Positions 11,512 to 23,238 of a stretch of DNA of 64,000 bases are shown here, piece by piece; the stretch's first letter is position 1; every line of letters starts with the position of its first letter. The translations under genes and the position numbers were made by a program. This DNA is from Durusdinium trenchii (taxonomy: Eukaryota; Sar; Dinophyceae; Suessiales; Symbiodiniaceae), in assembly GCA_963970005.1 (NCBI GenBank), contig CAXAMN010003558.1:1430259-1494258 (forward strand), in the 5' to 3' direction. Below the pieces are notes generated by a model. That model worked only from the letters and a program-made list of their open reading frames with translations. It made no database searches and had not been told where the DNA came from.

Positions 11512-12375
11512 ATTGCCTGGGTTGAAGGCCATTGCTAGTACGTTGGAGGCCATTGCTAGTAGGTTGAAGGCCACTGCTAGTAGGTTGGAGGCCATTGCTA
11601 GTAGGTTGGNNNNNNNNNNTAGGTTGGAGGCCATCGCTAGTAGGTTGGAGGCCATCCCTAGTAGGTTGGAGGCCGTCGCTACTAGGGTGAAGGCCATTTC
11701 TATTAGGTTGGAGGCCATCGCTGTTAGGTTGTAGATCATCGCTATTAGGTTGGAGGTCATCGGTATTAGGTTGAGGCCATCGCTATTAGGTTGAAGGCCA
11801 TCGCTATTAGGTTGGAGGCCATTGCTATTAGGATTGAGGCCATCACTATTAGGCTTGAGGCCATCACTATTAGGTTGGAGGCCATCGCTCGTAGGTTCGA
11901 GGCCATTGCTATTAGGTTGGAGGCCATTGCTATTAGGCTGGAGGCCATCGCTTTTAGGTTGCAGGCTCGCTAGTAGGTTGGAGGCCACTGCTATAGTAGG
12001 TTGGAGGCCATCACAATCAGGTTTTAAGCCATTGCTCTCAGGTTGGAGGCCATCGCAATTAGGTTGGAGGCCATCGCTATTAGGTTGAGGTCATTGCTAT
12101 TAGGCTGGAGGCCGTCGCCCTTAGGTCGCAGGCCATCGCTAGTAGGTTGGAGGCCTTTGCTATTAGGTTTTAAGTCACTGCTACTGTAGTGGGTTGGAGG
12201 CCATCACAATTAGGTTTTAAGCCATTGCTCTTAGGTTGGAGGCCATCGCTCTTAGGTTTGAGGCCATCGCTATTAGGTTGGAGGCCATCGCTAGTAGGTC
12301 GGAGGCCATCGCTAGTAGGTTGGAGGCCATCGCTATTAGGTTCCATTGCTATTTAGTTGGAGGTCTTTGCTTCTA
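11512..12375. repeat. 21-bp VNTR, about 40 units
   Basis: The unit is close to TAGGTTGGAGGCCATCGCTAT with substitutions in each copy. Because 21 is divisible by 3 and the unit lacks stops in several frames, long spurious open frames (for instance repeats of ASNLIAM) run across it on both strands. A 10-base N run (11,610-11,619) interrupts it. Two inverted units occur at 13,800-13,845. Confidence 0.95.
11610..11619. other. Assembly gap (10 N) inside the VNTR
   Basis: Ten N characters. True array length is therefore unknown. Confidence 0.95.
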
Positions 12376-14320
12376 TAGGAGGGACCATGAATCACATTGA
12401 CACTCATTGACACGAGCTTTGAAGGTAGCCGGGTCGAACTCCCAGTTTTTGCGATCTTGGAGGGGGCATCCTTGCGACCTTGGAGGTCAATCGCCATCGC
12501 CGCATGATAAACAAGTATAGGTATATATATATATATGTGTATACCCTTGTGACAGGTGCCCCATGGCACGGCTGGGCCTTCAGGCGAGGGGCTTCCGGAG
12601 GTTGAGATTCGAAGGTTTTAAGTACCTCAAAGAAAGCGGATAAGGGAGACTGTTGATCAAACACATCCTCCATGTGTTAACCAATTAACAGTATACTTTT
12701 TGAGTACCGGTGCTATCGCTGCTGATGCTCGGATGTGCTGTGTAGTGAATGCTGTGGAGTTCAATGATGCAAATGTGCGAGTGAATGCAAGGTGCGAGTG
12801 CATGCAAGTCTCCACTCTTTTAAAAGACTTCCGAGTGCAAGACGTTCAGGATCAGTTTAAGTCGAGCATCCTGCATTAGATAGAAGCTGCTCAAAGAGAA
12901 TGATCTCAGCAGCAGCACACATCGAAACTGTCTTGGAGTCTAAGAGTCGGTTGAATCATTCTCTAAGACTCTTAGAGTCGGTCTTGATAGTTGCCCAAAT
13001 CATTCCTTCCCAGAAGCATGCTGACATATGATTGCCCAAAGAAACCTCCCGACGAGAAACAAGTTAGTTTTTTCTTGCGACGGTCGAGCCTCACCCATGG
13101 TGAACGCATTCCTCGTCCGAGGCGCTTTTGGTCGTGGTGTTGCTCCTGAGAGTCTGGCACGAAGGCATGGATTATGGTTGGTCCTTCCCTTCAAGTTGAG
13201 GGCGATTAGAGTGTTGTGACCTATTCCAAGCAGGCTTGGAAAAGGCGCACAGAAACATGATTCCAGCATATACTTTGACCATTGCAAGGATCCGCCATAA
13301 TTTCTGCCCTGCAAATTCGTACAGGAATTTGATCCTCTATTTCAAACTCTTGTTATGGATTCATGACAATATAAGAATAGATAGATAGATTGATCCCTGG
13401 CCCCTTGTACTCCTACGCAGACGCAAAAGAGGCACCCGCCGAGTAGACCAGCCAGATGATGTTCTGAGCAGACCCTGCCATCCCGCTGTCCTTATTGTAT
13501 GACAACAATTGCTGGAGAATCCTATTCTAGGCTCGGGCAAGCGTGACACAGTGAATGGCACAGAAAGATCATTGAAGTTTGTTGCCAAATGTTCAAACTC
13601 TATAGGATGAACGCGCACACACACACACACATCCTGCTACACATATATTCACATGAGAGTTGATTTTCTGAGCCTTACAAATTAAGTAGGGTGCCCCCCA
13701 ACATAGAACTAAAGCATGGGAGTTCTTAGCATCAGGATGCCCAAGAGAGTTGTAAATCATCACCTTTGACGGGGACTCTCCCAACCCCCAAGCTTGTTAT
13801 GGCCTCCAACCTAACAGCAATGGCCTCCAACCCAATAGCAATTGTTATATATGTTTTTTTTTGTGTATATGTGTATCAGGTCGCTATGTAAATCTGTTCT
13901 CCACCAGCAGTCACCTGCAGTCGCACCAAGCCAAAGGATAAGGGGTTCAAAGTCTGTTGCGATCGTGGTCGAAGACGAGACAGTGTTCAGCATCCAGTGT
14001 CTTTGGGGTCATGATAGTGTGTCTTGTTTTTTTTTGAAATCCAACTTGATGCAACAACCTTCTTCCAAGTCTTCTTTCACATCTGACTGCAGGCTTCATC
14101 ACTACTCAGCTGCTCGGAGAGCGCCCGAGGAAGTTGAGCGACGTATCTTCTTTTTTGGAAGTTCAGCAAAGGGAGTGGGACCGATGGACGGCCTCTGGAG
14201 AACCGCGACTTGGGATGGAGTATATACATTATATGAGTCATTTCTTCCTGGAGACCTCGAAAGCCTCCAGATTCTTTCTTCCCCACCAACTCGACTTCAT
14301 CTGACAGGTTTCCTCTTCAA
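12376..14320. other. Non-coding stretch with small repeats
   Basis: Contains AT/GT microsatellite (12,520-12,545), a (CA)n tract (13,615-13,630) and two inverted VNTR units (13,800-13,845). A short open segment at 13,080-13,200 (SPMVNAFLVRGAFGRGVAPE) might be an exon but lacks support. Confidence 0.45.
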
Positions 14321-14324
14321 CTTC

Positions 14325-14566
14325 GAGAAGAACCACCCCAAACATCCCCAAAACCCACCAAACCTGTCCCCGCCAATGTCGGCCGCGGAGTTCACCCACC
14401 CAACCCCGGCAGGAGGACCGTGCGGTTTTCGGCCGAGGAGGACAGCAACGCAGAGGCTCCGTGCAGCGAAGACGAAGCTGCAACGATGTGTGGAGCTTTG
14501 GACCACTTGCCCGTTTGGGATCCAAGTACCTTCTCAGGTGTTTGGGGTGGGTACTTGGATCCTTAG
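14325..14566 (+). CDS. Pro-rich/acidic exon with RVxF-like PP1 docking motif
   Basis: One frame reads a proline-rich start (PKPTKPVPANVGRG), then GRRTVRFSAEEDS, then an acidic region (NAEAPCSEDEAATMCGALDH) and stops at TAG 14,564-14,566, or leaves at a donor just after TTCTCAG (14,537). RTVRF preceded by arginines and followed by SAEED fits the RVxF docking motif of protein phosphatase 1 regulators. Codon use is GC3-rich. Upstream exons not located. The PP1 link is an inference from the motif alone. Confidence 0.45.
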
Positions 14567-16290
14567 GTTTGGTAAGATAGTTTAGGCAAATCACGCACTT
14601 AGATTTAGTGCCGGGGGGCCAGGTGCTTTCAAGAAAAGTGAACATGCCTTCCCAGGATTCTGCAGATTCCCATAATTCCCTGAGACCCTCTAAGCCTGTT
14701 TGTGTACCAAAAAGATGTCCTGTCCTAATCTGCAACGTGTTTCGTTGTTCTGTTCGGATCTCAACCTGATCACATCCCCCACCCGAAGAGCAGCATGACC
14801 TGTTGTGACCTGACGGCATGGAAGCTCGTGACCTTGCGAGCTGCTGATGGAAGCAGTGGCATGGAAGCTCGTGACCTACCATATAAGATAAAGTCTAGAC
14901 CGTGGTTTTGGGGGGTGACTGTGGGTGTGTTGTTTAGCGGTTGTTGCGCATGTTATATTCAAAAAGCTTATTACGACCATACAAAAAATAGCATCTTATT
15001 CAAAGTCTAAAACACACAGACACACACACACATCATGTGCATATTGTTTCATTAAGAGCAAGCATTTCCCTATTAATATTCCTTCTTGACTTTATGTGGG
15101 CTTTAGAGCTCAGGCTCACAGATAGGCTCCATATTAAGCACCAAGGAGCATTTCATTGGATTTTATGACAAGTAGCCCCAATCAGGGGTTCTTCCCGCGG
15201 GGTCACTCCATCTTCACTATTGCACCCTTTGCAGGCCTAGCTCGGCTTTTTCGTTGCACGAAGTCGACTGAACAATAAGATCAATAAGGTGAGATCTTCA
15301 TCTCGCCCAGTGACCACTTTCATTTGCCACCACTCTGACTGTCCCTGACTGTCCCTGACCATCGAAAAAAGTGTAAGATCCTGTGCCCTGACTGGACTTG
15401 AGATTGTTTAGGGGGCCTCCTTCATGTCCTTGCCCGTGGGAGGCCAAAGCAGCCGAAGTGTCACCCTCAGGTGCTGACATAGAAGCAGCGTTTACATGCT
15501 AAGCCTGATCCAAGAAGATATGGTGATAGACATGGAGGCAGGACAGGAAGACCTGCCGTTTGATTGTTACACCAAGTGATTTCCACTACGATTTCCAGCA
15601 ACACCCTAGGAGCATGGCTGCAGCTAGAAAACACGTTGAAAGGGGCTGGCTACATATGTTCTCACCAGACATGGGACTCATATGTACTTCTTGATTTCCG
15701 AGCAGCCTGCTACTAAAGCTCTTGTATGTTCCCGCAGCTTGGTTCCAGTTATTTGGGGATTTGCTGCTTGGTTTCAGCTACTCGAGGGTGACTGATTAAG
15801 CACAACCAACTACGCAGTCGCTTGGATGTAATTCCTATAATACATTAGCTCTGTGCCCCCAGTAGCGATGCCCTTTGTTCCTAGTAGCTTCTTGTTACTA
15901 GTAGTAATGCCAGGAGCTACTAATGGCGTCCTTGCCCCTAGTATCTTCTTCCTTAGCATTGCATGCTGATGCATGCTTTAAGAAATGCCTGAAGCTGTGT
16001 GTGTGTGTGTGTGTGTTTGGACCTCATGTGTTTTCTCCCGAGCATCCAGTGCTGGCTCGAGGCAACAGCCTGGAGCATTTTTCGCCCGGTGGGGTCAGTC
16101 ATCTCAGTCAGCGTTGAGGGTGCTACAAAATCTCACGAAAACAATCACCAGCAGTTCCACAGGAATGGCTTTTAGTCCCATCCAGGGAGTGAATGTGACA
16201 AGGGCACCCCTAGCCCCAGCAGGCAACGCTTTGGAACTCCTAGTGCTACCACATGACGCTCTTTTGTATGGCTTTCTTTTGCTCACTCCA
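14567..16290. other. Non-coding stretch, repeats only
   Basis: Contains a 20-nt direct repeat (GGCATGGAAGCTCGTGACCT at 14,815-14,834 and 14,858-14,877), a degenerate reverse copy of the CTACTAGG family (15,855-15,955) and a (GT)n tract near 15,998. No convincing gene. Confidence 0.45.
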
Positions 16291-16296
16291 TCTTAG

Positions 16297-16414
16297 GAGA
16301 CTGGTGGAAAGTTATCCGGTCCAAGTGGTGTCAAATCAGCTTCTCAAAGCTCGAGTCGACCTTCCGGATGACCTCCTAGTTCGAAGGGTTCTGGAAAACT
16401 GCTTTGCAGATTGA
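16297..16414 (+). CDS. Terminal exon of an unknown gene
   Basis: Opens after acceptor TCTTAG (16,291-16,296) and reads RLVESYPVQVVSNQLLKARV then DLPDDLLVRRVLENCFAD to TGA 16,412-16,414. The amphipathic leucine pattern and codon use are gene-like. It lies 154 bp upstream of the start of the SANT gene on the same strand, the tight head-to-tail spacing typical of dinoflagellate gene clusters. Function unknown. Confidence 0.5.
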
Positions 16415-16567
16415 ATCAACTAGCTCAGTCTTTTCATCCCAAGGTGGGACTAGGAAAACTGCCGACCAGCTGATTTGTTGAATCCGCTCCTCCTGTTCCT
16501 CCTCCTTTCAAGCAACTCAAACGAATCCGTTTTGCAGAAGCCACACTTCCACATCGGCCATTGCTTC

Positions 16568-17250
16568 ATGGCCTCATCCAGTGACGCATGGACGGAGACG
16601 GAGCAGCAGCGGCTGGAAGAAGGACTGCATTCCGGTCGGCCAGGCCAGTGGAGTTTCGCTTATCCAACGGTCCATCCTTTTTGGTTCCGAGGATTTAGCC
16701 CCAATCCAGACTCTTCAGACACACCTTAGCCTTTAATCAGATGACCGATCCCGAAAGCGGACTCGCCTTCTCAGGATGCTGATGTGGATCATAGGAATCA
16801 CAAGTTTAAAGGTCTAATTGATCTATTTTAACACAATTATGTGCAATCACTCTAGTCTACCCTGTCTACTCCACTTTGCCCTTGCAAACATGTGCACAAC
16901 ACATCACGAGCAGCTGTCAGCTACTCGTACGTACAAACAGCTCAGAAACGCATGGAACACTCGCTCGGTGTTTTCTGCATTTGTCATCATGGACGCCCCG
17001 GATTCCGAGTGTGTCTTTCGATTCTGTGAGACCTGCACTGTCAGACCACCGAACCACCACCTCCACCACGTCCACCACCGAACCTGTCGAACTCCCCAAA
17101 GCCTCGGGAATTTGCCCACTCCTCCAAGCAGGACTGGTGAAGTTCGCAGCGCTCTGCGACGTGAAGGAGAAATGGAAAGCCATCGCCCAGCACGTCGGCA
17201 CGCGCGACGTGCGGGCGTGCGCCGAACGCTTCAAAGCCGCCCGGAGATGA
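16568..17250 (+). CDS. Complete two-exon SANT/Myb-like protein, 55 aa
   Basis: Exon 1 is 16,568-16,634 (ATG to CATTCCG, GT donor). Exon 2 is 17,150-17,250 (after TTCGCAG, TGA 17,248-17,250). Joined, it reads MASSSDAWTETEQQRLEEGL, a short bridge HSALCDVKEK, then WKAIAQHVGTRDVRACAERF and KAARR. This is one SANT/Myb repeat like that of the DNAJC2/Zuotin family: Trp at residue 8, Trp in KW(K)AIA, and the usual ACxERF third helix in which Cys replaces the last Trp. SANT repeats bind DNA or histone tails. The intron (515 bp) falls between helices 1 and 2. The protein is only one domain long; longer proteins carry the repeat in most families. Confidence 0.75.
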
Positions 17251-17533
17251 ATGAGTGAAGCGGGTGAACAGAAGGGGATGGGGGCAAAACAGCTAAATTT
17301 ATATCCGACCATTGATGATTGGAACATTTGGCGGCTGGATGGCTAAGGCTTAGATTCCTGATGTCGAATAAACTTTGGATGACATGTGGGTTATGTATGC
17401 GGTCAATGAGCAAAATCCCACAAGACATGTATTTAGTTGAGGCACACGAAGTTGACCGCCATGTGTTTGTGTGAGATGAACTGCATCAAGGAGCTTGGTT
17501 TGCGTTTCTCCCATGTGTCACCACACGCCGACG

Positions 17534-17599
17534 ATGGCAACATACCGTGATGAGGTATGTCGCCAGCGTGCTTTGGAGCAACAAAGAGCGCAGGAGAAG

Positions 17600-17631
<32 letters not shown>

Positions 17632-17680
17632 TGACGAAGAGGAAGAAGAACAGGACAGTCGACATACATACGACACGTGA
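17534..17680 (+). CDS. Possible acidic low-complexity exon
   Basis: ATG 17,534 opens MATYRDEVCRQRALEQQRAQ, then a run of about 20 Glu/Asp. A strong donor GAG|GTATGT occurs after MATYRDE, so the first 7 codons may be a short exon and the acidic run intronic. Purine-rich repeats also produce such frames by chance. Confidence 0.25.
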
Positions 17681-17790
17681 CACAAGTCCACCTGACTGAT
17701 GTGAAGATGAAACGAGCCCGTCAATTTGCTTCATGAACCCAGAAGTCTCAGGGGCAGTGAGCAGCCAAATTTAGATGACCATCAACAAAT

Positions 17791-17891
17791 TATCCCGGCA
17801 AGAGACCCCGAACAGACTGTTTTAGGTCTAGAGGTGTAGCTGCAGAAAGTCTATAGAGATCTAGACGAATTGGTGTCCAGAGAGGTGATGG
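17791..17891 (+). repeat. Dispersed 100-bp repeat, copy 1
   Basis: TATCCCGGCAAGAGACCCC ... GTCCAGAGAGGTGATGG. A clearly related copy in the same orientation lies at 28,307-28,405, differing by substitutions and small indels. Confidence 0.8.
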
Positions 17892-18190
17892 TGGTGATGA
17901 AGGTGGAGATCGTGGTGGTGGTGTTGTTGGTGGTGGTGGTGATGGTGGTGGCGATGAAGGTGATGGTGGTGGTAGCGATGGTAGTCATGGTGGTGATGGT
18001 CGTGATGATGGTGGTGGTGGCGATGATGGTGGTGATGGTTGTGATGGTGGTGGTGATGGTGGCGGTGGTGATCGTGGTGGTGGTGATGGTGGTGGTGATG
18101 GTGGTGCTGATGGTCCAGATGGTGATGGTAGTGATGGTGGTGACGATGGTGATTAGTGGTGATTGGTGATGAGGGTGGTGGGTGGTGATG
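17892..18190. repeat. GGT/GAT trinucleotide array
   Basis: About 300 bp of GGTGGTGAT-type trinucleotides with interruptions. Frames in it read poly-Val or poly-His and are not genes. Confidence 0.9.
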
Positions 18191-18274
18191 GTGGTGGATT
18201 GGGGTTCTCAAGCTGGGTGGGCTTGGAACTGAAGGTCTAGGTCCAGGTCCAGAGTTCTAGAGATCTTCTGCGCC

Positions 18275-18540
18275 ATGCCACGAAGTCACTTAGAAATCCA
18301 CAAAGTAGTGCGCCTGTCACAAAATCTGCCTTTCAAGGTCCACAAAGTACTGCGGCTGCACTTCAAGCTCCGCAAAGTGCTGCACCTGCCACGAAATCTA
18401 CCCTTCAAGGTTCACAACCTGCCACGAAATCCACACGTCAAGGTCCACAAAGTGCTGCGCCTGCAATGAAATCTGCACTCCAAAGTTCACAAAGTGGTGC
18501 GCTTGCCACAAATCTGCACTTCAAGCTCACAAAGCATCGC
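18275..18540. repeat. Minisatellite, about 43-bp unit
   Basis: Five to six degenerate units built on CACAAAGTGCTGCGCCTGCC plus AAATCTGCACTTCAAGGTC. Confidence 0.8.
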
Positions 18541-19046
18541 GCCACAATAGCGCACCTCCGTCAAGCACCGTCCCGCGGCCAGCGTTTCGCGCGACCCTGC
18601 GCAGAGAAATTGCATTTTCTGCGAGCCTGTGCCGCCAAAGCATGCCAAAATGCATGGGAACGGAAAGCATACCCTGATCGAACCCGGGCTTTTACACCTT
18701 CTGTAAGATCTGTAAGACCCCCTCAGTGTGGACACGCTGTTTGGGGAAAAACGGCTCTCGGCCAGTGTTTGCAGGTTTAGAACATTTTTGTTCAGAGGGC
18801 GTGGCTTTGTAGGGTTTGATGGTCATAATCATGCTTTTGCAACCAGATGAATCAGGACTTTTCAGGGTGCCATATTTTGTTCAATGCCTAAGTTGTCAGG
18901 ACAACTTCTTCACTTGCCATGAGCAAATGTGAGCAAACAAGTGCAGTGATTGGTGATGGCAGGAGCCGAGACATGATTGGAGACAAGATGATTGGAAGCA
19001 GTGGAGAGGTGATTGGTGGAGTGATTGGAAGTGGCATGAGAGCTCT

Positions 19047-22000
19047 GATCGGTGGAAAGAAGAGACGCCGGAAGACGACGCAGAGCGACGAAAGTGGGAA
19101 GTGCAGCAGGAAATTGAGGCGTTCAGCGTTGCATTTTGCAGTTTTTGTTTGCAACACCTTGCACGACAACAAAGGCTATATTTACGAGTCGTTGTTTTGT
19201 TCGGGGGGGCGAAGGCGCAGGATTTGTTCCACCAACAGAAACAGTTTGCCACACCTTGAGTTCAGTGGGAACTTCACTTTTTTTTCAACCAGTTTTTTCT
19301 CGACATGTCCAAAACTTATATAGCATTTTCGAGACATGTGCCGGGTTGCCCAGGCAAACCGCCGGAAACTGCAGCACAAGGAGGTGCAGAAGCAACGGGA
19401 AGAGGAGTTGCGAGAAGCCAAATTGCGCGCGGAGAGAGAGCAGAAGGAGAAGGAACGTCAGGAGCCGCGACAGCAGAGCGCTTTAAACATACTATGATGA
19501 TATACTAGGTTTTTATACAGGCAAATGAGAGGAATTTTACGTGATGTTGAATCTTGAAATGATATGAATGTCAGATGTTCTCAAACATTTTATGGTAAAA
19601 AGGGGCAACCCCAACAATGACTTGAATATGGAGGCATCATTTTGCAATCATCAGTATCAAACTTAGATGCCATCCTGGCCGGGTCACGTCAAGGTGTTTG
19701 GTGATTGCAATTTTTCAGTCGCACCCAAATATGAAACAGCGTTCCATTGTCAGGTAATAGACAATGTATGGAATCATTAACCTCCCCATGTTGATTGTAA
19801 ACCGTTTCATATGGGGGTTTGGTTTTGCTAACCATATGGGATGCCATTGGTGGTCCTTGCAGCTCCACCACAGAGGAACTTCTGTCACCGAGACCTAGCT
19901 CTGAAGTGAAGAATGACCCCTAACCCAAACACTTACATGTCATTACAAGTTATTACACACTTTTGCAAACAAATTCCCAGATCCTTATGGCTCTAAATGC
20001 TACAAAGCGGTGTCAATGAACTTTTATCGGGACTTTTCCAGGCGACAGGGTCTCACCCTCTCACCCTGGTCTCACGACAAGTGCACAGATTGCCCAAAAG
20101 TCGTCCCGCAGTGTTTGGGTCTAAGGAGCAGCAAGCTGCTCGTGAGCAGAAGATCTTGGACGCCAAGGAGCGCGAAGCTCAAAGGCGACAGGAGGAGGAA
20201 CGGCTCAAGCGGTTCATGCAGCAGAAGCGTGAGGAAGAAGATGCTCAGGTGACCGGTCGAACTTTCTGTGACGACTCAGACCGGTCGTGCTTCGTTTGTT
20301 CGTCTATGTGGGTGATATCTGTGGCCTACTCCTACATTCAAAAGGCAAAGATTAAGACGCACATAGACGCACCCAAGCAACGATAGGCAACCCCTGAGAG
20401 ATGATTATACAACCCCTTTGCAACAAGAAAAGCTACTAGGCTAGTTGTTTCATGTACAAATACAATATAAACAATACAGTCAGTGTTTGCTTGCTTTTGA
20501 TCCACATTGATTCCCAGCAGTTCTTCCGTTGTTTTCCAACAACAATTGTATGATACGGTATGTGTTGTTTTGCTTTGATTTTTGCTTCTCACAATGAGCG
20601 AAGGGAATCTCCCAATCCCAACAACACATTTGGGCTGCGCAAGATCTGGAAAAATGTAACCTTCGCACTGAGAAAAGCAAAGACAATTACAAGGTACTGG
20701 GTTACCTTCAAGTCATGAAGATGGATGAATGGATGGACGGAGGGATGGAGGGATTGATGGCTCATGCTCCTGCGTGGAAGCAGAAAAGGCAAGAGTTTCC
20801 ACGATTAAGTAGTCCTTCTGAAGTATTCTAGGGAGTGGCAGGTTGCCAGGTGTTAGGCAAAATTCTGACCCTTGGAAGAGATATTTCAGCAGACTTACTA
20901 CACATTTGGGACATACCAATGGAAGTGGTGTTTGTAGTAATTCAGCAATTCACAAATTGGTGTTTGTTTGTGGTTGGTTGACGGCATTGTGAATTTGCAA
21001 CTCCTTGCTTTCAACCCTAAAGAGGCCGGCTTCTATGGCACAAGGCACTTGAACATGAAGGGTGCCAGGGGCTTCAAAGGCGGCAAAGCTGGAAAGGGCA
21101 ACTAGGCTGCCGAAGTGATATTCTGGTGAACACCAGCATCCTTGTGAGGGTGGTAAAATACCCCAATCACCATGAAGCTGTCAATAGATGTGGATAATAT
21201 GCAACCCTTGACTTGAAAAGTCCTGGCACTGGGCTGGCACCCAATTTGTTTGGCGTTTCCCTCATGCGTCCAGAGAAAACGACCCTTGTGCATCTCTTGA
21301 GGCGTTAAGAAGGGTGACATCCAGCGTCAGCTGCGGGAGCAGGAGATGGAACGCCGGGCCCGAGAGGTCTTGGCGAACATTGGTTCCACAAGGAGCGCCG
21401 AGATCGGAGATCGGAACTCCAGCGACGTTGAGCGAGGCGTCGCAGGTTCGACGAGCAAAGGTGATGCTCGGAACGGTGGCGGCGATCGCGTGGAAGAGAG
21501 TGCAGCGCAGCCGCTCTCGAGTGGTAGAGAGACTGCGAGTGACATGAAGGATGGCCCGGTGACCTTAGGTGGGAAGAACAAAGATGGCAAAGGAAAGACT
21601 GTCAAGAAAGGCGGCAAAAAGGAGAGAAAGACGGATGAAGCCAGGACGAGTGAGAAGGATCGATGGTGGACTAAGATCGATGGTGATTGCCCCATCTCAT
21701 TGATCCCGATTGCTGAGCTTCCAGTGCCACCCTTCACCTTGAAAGCCTCTGGCAGCTCTGTGCCTCACTACTTTGATGCCCGCTTCCTGGCCAGCTTTCT
21801 CTTGAGCTCCTTTGACTTCATGAATCCAGTCAATCGATCTCCCTTGAATCGCGAGGATTGTGTCGCCTTGGACGTCCATTTGAGGCAGTTCTATCCCGAC
21901 TCCTCATCCTCCGTGACCGACGCTTATGACCTCTTTCAGCGCAATGGAGGCAATGGTAGTGATGCGGTGCGACGCGAGGCCAGGGAAAAGCCATCAAAAG

Positions 22001-23238
22001 CACTAAGAGGTTCATACTATTTATATACCCTCCCTGCAACAAACATGGAAGTGAATGGCATGGCTCTTGGTTCAGACTGTTTTTCTCTACAAACCGGTGG
22101 TGCCATCCACTTCCATGAGTGTTTCAGGGAGTGTATACCTAGAACCTGATGAACATATGGTCTTTATCAACATAGAGGTCAAATGAGTTCTAGGTATGGC
22201 ACTGGGGGACCCCAGTTGATCACCAAACAGCAGGTCAAACTAACTAGCCAGGTCAAGCTAAGCGGGTTAAGACAGCTCGCACGAGGTGCCATAACCCACA
22301 GCCATATGGGTTTGTAATGGTTTGACAGGGAACCCCCTTCTTCCAGGGGGTCAAATGAGGGTCTCCCTCTTCCACACCCATAAGATATGATGTCACATGC
22401 CTCAATCAACGACTTCTACTCGACTCTCGCAGACTCGAGGCCACGGCGGTCTTCCAGCACCTCTTTCGCTTCCAACCCCGGAACTTGGACTCTCGTGGTC
22501 GAGCCATCAACTACAACGATGGAGCCTTGACAGCCACTTGGCAGGATCGTGGTCCGCACGAAGGGGCCGAGCTCTCGGTCCTTCCGTGCTTGTGTCGAAT
22601 CCACCATGTGCCTGCCGTGTCTGTGTGTTTTGTGGTTATAAGATGTATTAGAATTAGAGTGTATGACAACCAGAAGACCATATTCAATATTCAGAGTGCA
22701 TGGAGATGGATGAGTCCAGCTGAAAGCACAAGGGACCCTTTTGGAACCTTTGATGGGCTTCTCCACTATTCACTAGTTGCAAGAAAGGACTGACAAGGCC
22801 AGGATTCCTGCAGCTACTCTCTATAGAAAAGTGCAAGAACGTCACCAAACATGGACCCATCTCATCAATGTTCGCGTAAATCATATTTTGTGAACATGGA
22901 CTGCTCTTCCCACCCATTGGATGCTCTTCCCTCAAGTCAGAGATCAAACTTGACATTTTTGTTGACTCGCTGGCATCGACCCAAAACAAAAAGAATGGAC
23001 TTGCAGGAACGAATATATACTTCAAATCATTGCACACAATCTTGGGTAGTGGGCCGTTTTGTGGTGTGTTTCTTTCCAACAAAAAAACCTTGGTCGACCT
23101 AGTCTTTTTGTCCTTAGCACTCGTGCTTGGTCACACGAGGTCATCGATGATGACGATATCCGTGTGAGCGCTGCTCAACATACAGTGGCTTCCACTGCCG
23201 AAGCACTGGGCAGAGGAGAGTGGGCCGGGTGTGGTGAG
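19047..23238 (+). CDS. Coiled-coil plus U-box domain gene (at least 6 exons)
   Basis: Exons: about 19,047-19,127 (RWKEETPEDDAERRKWEVQQ); 19,354 to about 19,480 (Glu/Arg/Lys-rich coiled coil); 20,126-20,248 (REQKILDAKEREAQRRQEEE); 21,325-21,978; 22,440 to about 22,550; about 23,133-23,238 (VSAAQHTVASTAEALGRGEW). Exons at 20,126, 21,325 and 22,440 join in phase 0. The 654-nt exon holds, after a Lys-rich linker, a U-box-like fold: CPISLIPIAELPVPPF, then YFDARFLASFLLSSFDFMNP, then VNRSPLNREDCVALD. U-box proteins are E2-dependent ubiquitin ligases; the first Cys and the NP-V-x-R-x-PL segment are the family hallmarks. The following exon (TAVFQHLFRFQPRNLDSRGR) extends it. The 5' end was not found. 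Confidence 0.65.
22135..22197. mobile_element. 63-bp foldback inside a U-box gene intron
   Basis: Perfect 11-bp inverted ends ATACCTAGAAC (22,135-22,145) and GTTCTAGGTAT (22,187-22,197). The inner sequence (TATCAA..AGAGGTCAAATG) recurs at about 33,735-33,780. Confidence 0.65.

Noticed and set aside
11512..12375. Long open frames across the VNTR
   Set aside because: A 21-bp repeat without stops gives open frames on both strands; no codon signal.
14795..15010. 71-codon frame with a hydrophobic segment (FWGVTVGVLFSGCCACYI)
   Set aside because: AT-rich, intron-like surroundings and no acceptor; hydrophobic run likely chance.
17861..18211. Poly-His and poly-Val frames
   Set aside because: Translation of a GGT/GAT microsatellite.
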